DNA of 64,000 nt from an uncultured SAR92 cluster bacterium (GTDB lineage: Bacteria > Pseudomonadota > Gammaproteobacteria > Pseudomonadales > Porticoccaceae): positions 62,001-126,000 of the forward strand of contig CABZOI010000005.1 of assembly GCA_902527245.1 (NCBI GenBank), given 5' to 3'. Shown in pieces: positions 44,310 to 53,272 of this stretch; the stretch's first letter is position 1; the number at the start of each line of letters is the position of its first letter. Under the pieces are notes generated by a model. It did no database searches and was not told the DNA's origin. It saw only the letters and a program-made list of their open reading frames with translations. The position numbers and the translations under genes are program-made.

Positions 44310-45692
44310 ATGAAAATTATAATTATAGGTGCAGGCCAAGTCGGTTCGACACTCGCAGAGAATCTAGCGAGAGAATACCACGACATTACTCTAATTGATC
44401 TTGATGAGACACGCCTGCAGTTTATTCAAGATCACCATGATATAAGAACAGTGGCAGGAACAGGATGTCATCCTGATATTTTACTATCTGCAGGCATAGA
44501 AGATGCTGACATGCTTGTATCTGTTACAAATAGTGATGAAATAAATATAGTGGCTTGCCAAGTTGCTCATTCAATATTCAATACGCCAAAAAAGATAGCA
44601 AGAGTGCGCGCAAGAAATTACTTTATTAAAGATTATAAAGATTTGCTTTTTTCAGATTCTAATATGCCAATCGATGTTTTAATAGAGCCCGAGCAAGCTG
44701 TAACTGACTATGTAAGAAAACTAGTAGAACAACCAGGCGCTCTTCAAGTACTCGATTTTGCTGATGGCGTGATTCGAATGATAGGGATGAGAGCAACTAA
44801 AAACAGTCCTCTGGTTGATCAAAAACTCAAGACACTTAGAGAACATATTCCCAAAGCAGATGCAAGAGTAGCCGCGATCTATCGAAAAAATAAAGCTATC
44901 GTTCCTTCCGGAGACACCATAATCGAGGACGGAGATGAAGTGTTTTTTATTGCAGCGAAGAAAAACATAAAAAAAGTAATGAGTGAGCTTAGGAAAGCTG
45001 AAAGACCATACAAGAGACTTATAATTGCAGGGGGCGGTAATATTGGTTATAGATTAGCTTCAGCGCTCGAAGACTCGTTGAACGTAAAAATAATAGAGGT
45101 AAGTGCGGAACGAGCCACATTTTTATCTGAACAACTTAACCATGCCGTTGTTTTAAATGGATCTGCATCCGACCAAGAACTTCTGTTAGATGAAAATATT
45201 GATAAAACAGATGTTTTCATTGCGCTTACGAATGATGATGAAGTTAATATTATGGCTTCTCTACTTGCAAAAAGACTCGGCACAAAAAAAGTTATGACAC
45301 TGATAACGAATCCAGTTTACGCTAACCTAATGCAAGGTGGAGAAATTGATGTAGCGATTTCTCCTCAGCTCGCCACAACAAGCTCAGTATTAGCTCATGT
45401 TCGAAAAGGCGATACTGGGGTAGTACATTCGCTACGAAGAGGTGCGGCTGAAGCCTTGGAATTTATTGTCCATGGTGACGTTAACAACTCAAAAGTTGTC
45501 GGAAGAGAAATAGGTAATTTAGTAATGCCAACTGGCACCACAGTCGCGGCTCTTGTTCGAGACAGTGAAGTAATTATCGCTCATCATGATGTGATCATAA
45601 AAAATGATGATCATGTAATAGTCGTGGTTATCAACAAGAACAAAACAAAAGCCGTGGAAAAACTTTTTGCGGCTGACGCAAATTTATTTTGA
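44310..45692 (+). CDS. trkA: Trk potassium uptake regulatory protein TrkA
   Basis: Cytosolic NAD(H)-binding gating subunit of the Trk K+ system. 460 residues in two RCK halves: IIGAGQVGSTLAENLA with the acid end LIDLD, and IAGGGNIGYRLASALE in the second. Each half ends in a TrkA_C domain. Thirteen bases after rsmB and 12 before trkH, so the whole K+ system is one operon with translation and rRNA genes. Confidence 0.96.
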   Translation: MKIIIIGAGQVGSTLAENLAREYHDITLIDLDETRLQFIQDHHDIRTVAGTGCHPDILLSAGIEDADMLVSVTNSDEINIVACQVAHSIFNTPKKIARVRARNYFIKDYKDLLFSDSNMPIDVLIEPEQAVTDYVRKLVEQPGALQVLDFADGVIRMIGMRATKNSPLVDQKLKTLREHIPKADARVAAIYRKNKAIVPSGDTIIEDGDEVFFIAAKKNIKKVMSELRKAERPYKRLIIAGGGNIGYRLASALEDSLNVKIIEVSAERATFLSEQLNHAVVLNGSASDQELLLDENIDKTDVFIALTNDDEVNIMASLLAKRLGTKKVMTLITNPVYANLMQGGEIDVAISPQLATTSSVLAHVRKGDTGVVHSLRRGAAEALEFIVHGDVNNSKVVGREIGNLVMPTGTTVAALVRDSEVIIAHHDVIIKNDDHVIVVVINKNKTKAVEKLFAADANLF

Positions 45693-45704
45693 GAAAGAGC
45701 TCTT

Positions 45705-47153
45705 ATGCACTTAGCTTTTGTTTCTAGAGTTCTAGGTCTCATGTTGATGGTTTTTAGCACAAGTATGCTAGTGCCGATAATTTTTGCCACAATATACCAA
45801 GAGAATACCCTTCCAATGTTCTTTCTCGCTTTTACTATCACCATGATAGTAGGGTTCCTTTCATGGCTTCCCGCAAGAGATATGAAAGGAGAGATCCGAA
45901 TTCGAGATGGATTTATAATAACGGTACTATTTTGGTTAGTATTAAGCACATTCGGCGCATTACCTTTTGCTTTATCTCAGGAAACGAATCTATCTTTTAT
46001 CGATGCACTCTTTGAGTCTATCTCTGGTTTAACGACAACCGGAGCAACTGTTTTTACTAATTTAGAGGATCTTCCAAAGTCAATTCTTTACTACCGTCAA
46101 CAACTTCAATGGCTTGGAGGCATTGGCATAGTCGTCATAGCAGTTTCCATTCTTCCAATGATTGGCGTCGGAGGAATGCAAATTTATAAAGCAGAAACAC
46201 CTGGACCTATAAAAGATACTAAACTTACTCCTAGAATTGCAGAAACAGCCAACGCACTCTTCAAAATTTACGTTTTTCTAACTGTTGTTTGTGCCATAGC
46301 TTATTGGGTAGCAGGCATGAGTTGGTTTGATGCGTTGTCTCACAGTTTTTCAACGATCTCAATTGGAGGCTTCTCCACCTATGATGAAAGCCTTGGCCAC
46401 TTTGACAATAATGCAGTTTTAACAATCGCCTCAATATTTATGGTTGTCTCAGGATTAAATTTCGCACTTCACTATACTGCTTGGCACGCTAGATCAATTA
46501 GATCATACATATCAGATCCTGAAGCAAGATTATTTGTTCTTGTCATTTTATTTGGGATTTTAGTGACAACATATTTCCTTTATACAACAGCCAGTATGCC
46601 CAATGAAGAAATTCTTTTTGTGGGTGTTTTCCAGCTCATTTCAATATTGACTACAACAGGCTTTACAACAACAGAATTTCATTTATGGCCTAGCTTTTTA
46701 CCATTTTTTTTAATCTTACTTTCATTTTTTGGGGCCTGTGCCGGATCTACTGGTGGTGGAATAAAAATGGGCAGAATTCTTATTATGTCTCAGCAAGTAG
46801 TAAGAGAAATTTATCGATTAATTCATCCGAATGCGGTGCTTCCGATTAAAACAAAAAAGCACAAGATTCCGGAGCGTGTAACCGACGGGATATGGGCATT
46901 TTTTGGAATTTACTTCTTTATTTTTTATGTAATGGTATTGCTCCTTCTAGCAAACAATCTTGATTACATAACAGCCTGGTCAGCAACAGCAGCATCTTTC
47001 AATAATTTAGGTCCCGGTCTTGGTGCAGTTGCAGAAAATTACGCCGATCTGAATGCAATGAGTAAAGCAATCCTCTGCTCAGGAATGCTACTTGGTAGGT
47101 TAGAAGTATTTACTTTATTAGTAGTGTTATCACCTACCTTCTGGCGAAATTAA
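45705..47153 (+). CDS. trkH: Trk potassium transporter TrkH
   Basis: Integral membrane K+ channel-like subunit, 482 residues, typical TrkH length. Four selectivity-filter loops are visible, for example SGLTTTGATVF, FSTISIGGFSTYD, LTTTGFTTTEF and TAASFNNLGPG; GACAGSTGGGIKMGR marks the gating-loop region. Immediately follows trkA. Ends 11 bases from the convergent TRAP receptor gene. Confidence 0.96.
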   Translation: MHLAFVSRVLGLMLMVFSTSMLVPIIFATIYQENTLPMFFLAFTITMIVGFLSWLPARDMKGEIRIRDGFIITVLFWLVLSTFGALPFALSQETNLSFIDALFESISGLTTTGATVFTNLEDLPKSILYYRQQLQWLGGIGIVVIAVSILPMIGVGGMQIYKAETPGPIKDTKLTPRIAETANALFKIYVFLTVVCAIAYWVAGMSWFDALSHSFSTISIGGFSTYDESLGHFDNNAVLTIASIFMVVSGLNFALHYTAWHARSIRSYISDPEARLFVLVILFGILVTTYFLYTTASMPNEEILFVGVFQLISILTTTGFTTTEFHLWPSFLPFFLILLSFFGACAGSTGGGIKMGRILIMSQQVVREIYRLIHPNAVLPIKTKKHKIPERVTDGIWAFFGIYFFIFYVMVLLLLANNLDYITAWSATAASFNNLGPGLGAVAENYADLNAMSKAILCSGMLLGRLEVFTLLVVLSPTFWRN

Positions 47154-47164
47154 TACAGTCCAAT

Positions 47165-48253
47165 CTATTTTCGGCGAGCTTCATAATATGCCTCCTCAGA
47201 TATCGCATGATAAGCTGCAGCTTGCTTTTGAAAGGATTGAATTGAATTCGCGATTCTTCGAGCAATTTCAGAGTCAGATGCTATCTCTTCAATAATCTCC
47301 TCTGAAATACGTCTTAACTCTCTGACAACATCATCCGGCAACTTTTTTAATTGAACACCATGTTCTTCAATAAGACTTACAAGAGCCTCATTGTTTCTGG
47401 CGGTGTATTCATCAAGTACATCTTGATTTACTGCGCGGGCGGCTGTTTCCACAATTGCTTTCAAATCTTCGGGCAATGTCTCAAAAGCATCTTTGTTAAC
47501 TAACAACTCGAGTGCAGGGCCAGGCTCAGACCAACCAGGGTAATAATAATATTTAGCTATTTGATGAAAGCCAAACGCAAGATCGTTATAGGGGCCAACC
47601 CATTCTAAAGCATCTATAACGCCCGTTTGCATGGCGGTATATAGCTCTCCACCTGAGATAGTGACCGCTATTCCACCGGCTCTGGTAATCACATCACCTC
47701 CCAACCCAGGAGTCCGCATTCGAAGTCCTTTAATATCTTCTATTGATTTTATCTCTTTATTAAACCATCCCGTCATTTGTACACCCGTGTTGCCAGCCGC
47801 AAAAGGAACAAGGTTAAATTCCTCGTACAGTTCTCGCCAAAGCTCTAGACCTCCTCCATAATGGATCCAGCTACTCATTTCTTGAGCATTGAGACCAAAA
47901 GGTATCGCTGTAAAAAATGCTGCTGCTTTCGACTTTCCCGTCCAATAATAAGCCGCGCCATGGCCCATTTCCGCGGTTCCTTGTGATACAGCATCAAACA
48001 CCTCAAATGCGGGAACCAGTTGGCCTGCACCAAAAACTTTAATTTTTAATCGACCAGCCGACATTGCTTCTACTTTATTTGCAAAATTTTCTGCTCCTAA
48101 GCCCAATCCAGGATAGTTTTTAGGCCAAGTAGTGACCATCTTCCATTCAAATTTTTGTTTGGAAGTATCTGCCGATCCACTGAGATTCTTTTCTTGATTA
48201 TCTTCACAACCAAACAAAAGAAGTATCCAAGTTGCTAAAAGTAAAAGCTTCAT
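47165..48253 (-). CDS. TRAP transporter solute-binding lipoprotein (TakP/DctP-like)
   Basis: Substrate receptor of a TRAP transporter, 362 residues. Lipobox LLLFGCED (Cys16), then a DctP fold. The blocks FGAGQLVPAFEVFDAVSQGTAEMGHGAAYYW, RMRTPGLGGDVITRAGG and DALEWVGPYNDLAFGFHQIAKYYYYPGW resemble receptors for 2-oxoacids or similar carboxylates (TakP type). No DctQ or DctM genes are adjacent, so the membrane partners must be elsewhere. Ligand is inferred only. Confidence 0.85.
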   Translation of the reverse strand: MKLLLLATWILLLFGCEDNQEKNLSGSADTSKQKFEWKMVTTWPKNYPGLGLGAENFANKVEAMSAGRLKIKVFGAGQLVPAFEVFDAVSQGTAEMGHGAAYYWTGKSKAAAFFTAIPFGLNAQEMSSWIHYGGGLELWRELYEEFNLVPFAAGNTGVQMTGWFNKEIKSIEDIKGLRMRTPGLGGDVITRAGGIAVTISGGELYTAMQTGVIDALEWVGPYNDLAFGFHQIAKYYYYPGWSEPGPALELLVNKDAFETLPEDLKAIVETAARAVNQDVLDEYTARNNEALVSLIEEHGVQLKKLPDDVVRELRRISEEIIEEIASDSEIARRIANSIQSFQKQAAAYHAISEEAYYEARRK

Positions 48254-48275
48254 AAATCCTCCAATTACCTTTTGT

Positions 48276-50435
48276 TTATAAGGACTGCAAATTTGCAGAA
48301 GCTAAAATAAGTATCTTAGTTCCTACTTGTTCAAAACTAACATGGACTCGTGCTCTGGGTCCATTTCCCTCAAAATTCAAAATAACGCCCTCACCATAAA
48401 CATGATGACCCACTCTTTGGCCTAGTTCAAATCCAGTTAAGTCGCCTGAATCACTGATTCTTGAATTTGTTGAAAAACTTGTTGGTCTTATCACCGTGTT
48501 TTTCAATCTAACTTCTTTCATGAACTCTTTTGGTACATCTCTTACAAATCTTGAAACCGGATTAAAATGATCAGTACCGTAAAGATTTCTTGTCTCTGCA
48601 CATGTGAAATATAACTTTTGCATTGCTCTCGTTATACCAACATATGCCAGCCTTCTCTCTTCCTCTAAACGTCCAGGCTCATTTTGTGACATTTTGTGAG
48701 GAAACAGATTTTCTTCCATACCTGCCATGATAACCAGCGGAAATTCGAGCCCTTTGGCACTATGAAGAGTCATTAGTTGAACAGCATCTTGATCTTCGTT
48801 AGCTTGCCTTTCGCCTGCCTCTAATGAAACCTGATCTAAAAATTGAGCTAACACTGGAGTATCTATACTTTCTGGAGTAAAGTTCTTGCAAGCACCTACT
48901 AATTCCTCCAAATTTTCAACCCTTGATTGACCTCGCTCACCTTTTTCACGACGGTGCATTTCTATTAGACCACTCATTTCGATCGAGTTTTCGGCAAGTT
49001 CTGAAAGAGGTAATGCCTCGAGAGTATTAGACATCTCATTTATAAGATTTAGAAATGCGGCTAACGCATTTGCTGATCTGGTATTGAGATTTTTATCCAC
49101 GATCATTGCTTTTGCGGCTGACCACATCGAAATCGAGATATTACGCGCATGCTCCCTAACTGCATCTACCGTTCTCTCTCCAATACCCCTAGGAGGAATA
49201 TTCACTACTCTTTCAAAAGCTACATCATCATGACAATTTAAAATTAAACGCATGTAAGCTAATGCATTCTTTATTTCTAGTCTTTCAAAAAACCTCTGTC
49301 CCCCATAAACTCTATAAGGGATATCAAATTGTAGTAAAGCAGATTCTATTACTCTTGATTGAGCATTGGATCGATACAAAACTGCCGCATCCTGACGGTT
49401 ATTACCTTGATCGATCCAAGATTTTAAGTTTTCAACAATATACCTAGCTTCATCGTTTTCATTAAATGCTGAATATAAGAATATTGGTTCACCTTCACCT
49501 AAATCTGTCCAAAGATTTTTCCCCAATCGATCAGCATTTCTTTTAATTACAGCATTGGCTGCATTTAAAATATTTGAGGTAGATCTATAATTCTGCTCTA
49601 GTTTCACCACTTTTGTTTCTTTGAAGTCACGTTCAAAACTTAAAATATTTTCGACTTTGGCACCACGCCAACCATAGATTGATTGGTCATCATCACCGAC
49701 CGCTGTAACATCAGAGAAAGAGCTAGAGAGCGTTTTTAACCATTGATACTGCACTGAGTTAGTATCTTGGAATTCATCGATTAATATGTGTTTGAATCTG
49801 TTTTGGTAATGCGCAAGAACACTCGGACAATTTTTCCACAGCTCCAACGCTCTCAATAGTAACTCTGCAAAATCAATAACACCTAGACGATTACAAAGTT
49901 CTTCATAAGATCGATAAATTTTCACCATTACTGAGAGGTATGGATCTTTGTCTTCACGAATGTTGTCGGGTCTGAGTCCTTCATCTTTTTGTGAGTTGAT
50001 CCACCATTGAGACTGACGTGGGGGCCACTTTTGATCATCCAAATCGAGTGATTTTGTAACTCTTTTGATAAGCCTTAATTGATCGTCACTATCAAGAATT
50101 TGAAAATTTTCAGGCAATTTTGCATCATTCCAATGCATTTTAAGCAGTCGATGAGCGAGACCATGAAAAGTCCCGACCCACATTCCTCTGAGTGACTGTG
50201 CCAAAAGTGTTTCTATCCTGTCTCTCATTTCACCCGCTGCTTTGTTAGTGAAAGTAACAGCAAGTATTCCAAATGGTGAAATGTTCTCCACTTGAACTTT
50301 CCACGCAATTCTATGAACTAGCACCCGAGTTTTTCCGCTTCCAGCACCCGCTAGCACAAGTAAATGCTGATTATCACTTGTCACAGCTTGTTCTTGTGAC
50401 TCATTCAAATTCTTAAGAATTTCAGTAACATCCAT
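48276..50435 (-). CDS. uvrD: DNA helicase II (UvrD)
   Basis: SF1A 3'-5' helicase in excision and mismatch repair. 719 residues as in E. coli. Walker A LAGAGSGKTRVLVHR, motif Ia FTNKAAGEMRDR, Walker B LIDEFQDTNSVQY, QNYRSTSNIL, TLHSAKGLEFPLV, and YVGITRAMQKLYF, then the UvrD-type C-terminus (GQRVGHHVYGEGVIL). Divergent from hexR. Confidence 0.96.
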   Translation of the reverse strand: MDVTEILKNLNESQEQAVTSDNQHLLVLAGAGSGKTRVLVHRIAWKVQVENISPFGILAVTFTNKAAGEMRDRIETLLAQSLRGMWVGTFHGLAHRLLKMHWNDAKLPENFQILDSDDQLRLIKRVTKSLDLDDQKWPPRQSQWWINSQKDEGLRPDNIREDKDPYLSVMVKIYRSYEELCNRLGVIDFAELLLRALELWKNCPSVLAHYQNRFKHILIDEFQDTNSVQYQWLKTLSSSFSDVTAVGDDDQSIYGWRGAKVENILSFERDFKETKVVKLEQNYRSTSNILNAANAVIKRNADRLGKNLWTDLGEGEPIFLYSAFNENDEARYIVENLKSWIDQGNNRQDAAVLYRSNAQSRVIESALLQFDIPYRVYGGQRFFERLEIKNALAYMRLILNCHDDVAFERVVNIPPRGIGERTVDAVREHARNISISMWSAAKAMIVDKNLNTRSANALAAFLNLINEMSNTLEALPLSELAENSIEMSGLIEMHRREKGERGQSRVENLEELVGACKNFTPESIDTPVLAQFLDQVSLEAGERQANEDQDAVQLMTLHSAKGLEFPLVIMAGMEENLFPHKMSQNEPGRLEEERRLAYVGITRAMQKLYFTCAETRNLYGTDHFNPVSRFVRDVPKEFMKEVRLKNTVIRPTSFSTNSRISDSGDLTGFELGQRVGHHVYGEGVILNFEGNGPRARVHVSFEQVGTKILILASANLQSL

Positions 50436-50540
50436 GAGTAATATTCTATCAGTTTAAAGAAAAAGCCGGCATCAATATTTGAGAACAAAAAGATTTCAAA
50501 ATAAAAATTTACTACAAAACTAGCTTTTATCTACAAATTC

Positions 50541-50557
50541 TTGTAAATTTTTTACAA
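50541..50557. promoter_or_regulatory. HexR box upstream of hexR
   Basis: Perfect palindrome TTGTAAA-TTT-TTTACAA. Its inner TGTAA...TTACA matches the ends of the known HexR operator. It lies just before the hexR ribosome site (GGAGG, 50561-50565), suggesting autoregulation. Confidence 0.6.
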
Positions 50558-50572
50558 AGTGGAGGTATGCAA

Positions 50573-51424
50573 ATGAAACCAGCTCAGTTGACTCAAGTAA
50601 TAGTAGACAAAATTCCGAGTATGCGGAAGTCAGAAGCCAAAGTCGCCAATTTGGTGCTTCAAAATCCGCTCGCAATGGTCGAAAAAAGAATTGTTGATAT
50701 CGCAGAAGATGCCGATGTAAGTGAGCCAACTGTGGTTCGGTTCTGCAGAGCTATCGGCTGTAAAGGTTTTCAGGACTTCAAATTATCTCTCGCACAGCAA
50801 CTAGCTGCCAGCCCAAGCTTTGGACAAATCGCAGTAAAGGACTCTGACTCTACAAAAGAGTTAAGCCAAAAAGTTTTCGATTCAACTGTAGATTCTTTGT
50901 TGAAAGTCAGAGATAACCTTAATCTTAAAAATATCGACAAGGCAATAAGGAAACTCAACGAGGCAGGAAGAGTTGAATTTTACGGATTTGGTGCTTCGGC
51001 GGCTGTAGCGGCCGATGCTCAACATAAGTTTTTTAGGCTAAGAATTAATTCAGTTTGTTATTCAGATCCTCACCTACAAAACATGTCAGCTTCATCACTT
51101 GGAAAAGAAGATGTAGTTATTGCTATTTCACAATCAGGAAGAACCCAAGCACTTTTAGATTCCATTAAGTTAGTTCAAAAACAAAGAGGTACAGTAATTG
51201 GTATTGCGCCTAGTTTTTCGCCCGTAGCAAAGCAATCAGACATTGCTCTCGAAATAGATGCGGAAGAAGAGTTCCAAATTTTTACACCGCTCTCATCGCG
51301 AATCGCTCAACTAACAATTATTGATACATTAACCATCGGTGTTGCTCAAAAGAAAGGAGATGACTTAAGAGATCACCTTAAAAGACTGCAAACAGGACTC
51401 AAATCCTTGAGATGCAATCATTAA
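50573..51424 (+). CDS. hexR: HexR-type RpiR-family transcriptional regulator
   Basis: Sugar-phosphate-responsive regulator of central carbon genes. An N-terminal RpiR helix-turn-helix (KSEAKVANLVLQNP, VSEPTVVRFCRAIGCKGFQDFKLSLAQ) precedes a C-terminal SIS domain (FYGFGASAAVAADAQHKFF, VVIAISQSGRTQALLD) that binds KDPG in known HexR. I choose ATG 50573 because GGAGG lies 7 bases ahead of it; the ATG at 50567 is only one base from GGAGG. An upstream palindrome fits HexR. About 283 residues. Followed by hmuU, 38 bases. Confidence 0.88.
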   Translation: MKPAQLTQVIVDKIPSMRKSEAKVANLVLQNPLAMVEKRIVDIAEDADVSEPTVVRFCRAIGCKGFQDFKLSLAQQLAASPSFGQIAVKDSDSTKELSQKVFDSTVDSLLKVRDNLNLKNIDKAIRKLNEAGRVEFYGFGASAAVAADAQHKFFRLRINSVCYSDPHLQNMSASSLGKEDVVIAISQSGRTQALLDSIKLVQKQRGTVIGIAPSFSPVAKQSDIALEIDAEEEFQIFTPLSSRIAQLTIIDTLTIGVAQKKGDDLRDHLKRLQTGLKSLRCNH

Positions 51425-51462
51425 AACGGCACTAAAATTTCCCAAATAGATACAATAGTGAC

Positions 51463-52509
51463 ATGAACGAAATACCGATATCCCGTGAGCGCACATCTGT
51501 AGCTATAAACAAGAATCAATCATTGATATTGTCCTTCCTCTCGATGTTCTGCATTTTTGCTCTTCTGGCAGCTATTTCAAATGGCAGCTATCCAATATCC
51601 CTTTTTTCAATACTTAAAGGTGGAGAGGACAGTATTCAGAAAACTATTATTATTGATATTCGATTACCTAGGGTGCTGCTATCTTGTTTTGTTGGCGCTA
51701 GTCTTGGGATTTGCGGTGCAGTTCTTCAAGGCTTATTCAGGAATCCATTAGCAGATCCTGGTCTCATAGGAGTATCTGCCGGCGCAGCATTAGGAGCTGC
51801 TATTGCAATTGTCATTCTCCCTCCCGGACTGTCTGAGTCGCTGACAGGACAGCTCCTGTTGCCGATTTCAGGAATACTCGGCGCACTCATAGTTATAGTG
51901 CTTCTATTCTCGGTAACAAAGGGTTTTGGGGGTCACAGCACAACATATTTGCTATTAATGGGAGTAGCAATCAATGCAATTGTTGGAGTTTTAATTGGTG
52001 TTCTTACTTATATAAGCACAAACACTGAATTACGAACATTAACTTTTTGGACTATGGGGAGCTTTAGTGGAGCTACCTGGACACTTTTACTTCCTGCATC
52101 TGTTGCGATAATGTCTTCGATAGGACTTCTAATCCCAACCGCTAAAAATCTGAATCTCATTCAATTGGGAGAAATAGAAGCTTATCGACTTGGTGTCAAT
52201 GTGCAAAAGTTAAAGACACGCATTATTGTTTGTTGCGCTATATGCATAGGCGTTAGCGTTGCACTCTCAGGCATTATTGGATTTATCGGACTGGTTGTTC
52301 CTCACATTGCGAGACTATTAGGTGGAGTTTCTCACAAATATCTTCTTCCAAGTGCGTCCTTGTTGGGTGCAGGCATTATGATATCTGCTGATCTTATATC
52401 GAGGATCATTATTGAGCCTATGGAATTACCCGTGGGTTTAATTACGAGTGCTATAGGTTCTCCTTTTTTCTTGTGGTTAATTTTTAGAATGAGAAAACAT
52501 GACTATTAA
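51463..52509 (+). CDS. hmuU: FecCD-family haem/iron ABC transporter permease
   Basis: Membrane permease, 348 residues with about ten hydrophobic segments. FecCD/BtuC family marks: IIDIRLPRVLLSCFVGASLGICGAVLQGLFRNPLADPGLIGVSAGAALGA and the C-terminal GFIGLVVPHIARLLGGVSHKYLLP. Its 3' end overlaps the ATPase gene by 11 bases. Haem is the best guess from the HmuUV pattern; siderophore or B12 is possible. No substrate-binding protein or receptor gene is adjacent. Confidence 0.87.
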   Translation: MNEIPISRERTSVAINKNQSLILSFLSMFCIFALLAAISNGSYPISLFSILKGGEDSIQKTIIIDIRLPRVLLSCFVGASLGICGAVLQGLFRNPLADPGLIGVSAGAALGAAIAIVILPPGLSESLTGQLLLPISGILGALIVIVLLFSVTKGFGGHSTTYLLLMGVAINAIVGVLIGVLTYISTNTELRTLTFWTMGSFSGATWTLLLPASVAIMSSIGLLIPTAKNLNLIQLGEIEAYRLGVNVQKLKTRIIVCCAICIGVSVALSGIIGFIGLVVPHIARLLGGVSHKYLLPSASLLGAGIMISADLISRIIIEPMELPVGLITSAIGSPFFLWLIFRMRKHDY

Positions 52510-53272
52510 ATCGCACGGGATATCTCTATTAATAAATGGAGAAAAGATTATTAGCCATTTAGATCTTGAGATAATACCAGGAGAGATTACTGCAATTCTC
52601 GGCCCAAATGGAGCTGGCAAAAGTACTGCTTTAAAGATTCTCGCTGGAGATATACAACCTTCTTATGGTGACGTCAAATATAATAATATTAATTTATCAG
52701 AGATATCCATAGTTGAGCGTGCTCGGCTCAGAAGTGTAATGTCTCAATCTCAAACAGTCGCATTTGATTTTACAACTTTAGAAATTATTGAAATGGGGTG
52801 GATCCATGAAAATAATGAGAGTTACTCTTTTAGTTATTCCGATGCACTTGAAGAGATAATTAACATATGTGACTTACACTCATTGCTGTTACGAAGATTT
52901 AATACCTTATCAGGGGGAGAGCAAAAACGTGTTAATTTTGCTCGAATCCTTCTTCAACTTTGGATACCTAAAACCGATAATTACTCACGATATTTGCTCT
53001 TAGATGAGCCTTTCACAAATCTGGATATCTTCCATGAACTAAAAATGTTAAAAATTATAAAATCGTATTTATCGAAAAATATAGGAATTCTAATCGTTCT
53101 TCATGATTTAAATGTAGCTAGAAAATTAGCGGATAATGTCACCTTAATGAGAGACGGCAGGACAATTCGCCAAGGACCAACAGATGAAGTTTTTCAGGAA
53201 GATCTTTTATCTAAAACATTTAATACTTGTGTCAAAGTAAACGACACTTCTCCAAAAATAACATTTTTTTAA
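52499..53272 (+). CDS. hmuV: ABC transporter ATPase, HmuV-like haem import
   Basis: 257-residue ATPase. Walker A GPNGAGKSTALK, Q-loop SQSQTVAFDFTTLE, signature LSGGEQKRVNFARILLQLW, Walker B YLLLDEPFTNLD and H-loop VLHDLNVARKLAD. The insertion between signature and Walker B (WIPKTDNYSRYLLL) is typical of HmuV. Partner of the preceding permease (11-base overlap); the stop overlaps the next convergent gene by 4. Confidence 0.88.
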   Translation: MTIKSHGISLLINGEKIISHLDLEIIPGEITAILGPNGAGKSTALKILAGDIQPSYGDVKYNNINLSEISIVERARLRSVMSQSQTVAFDFTTLEIIEMGWIHENNESYSFSYSDALEEIINICDLHSLLLRRFNTLSGGEQKRVNFARILLQLWIPKTDNYSRYLLLDEPFTNLDIFHELKMLKIIKSYLSKNIGILIVLHDLNVARKLADNVTLMRDGRTIRQGPTDEVFQEDLLSKTFNTCVKVNDTSPKITFF

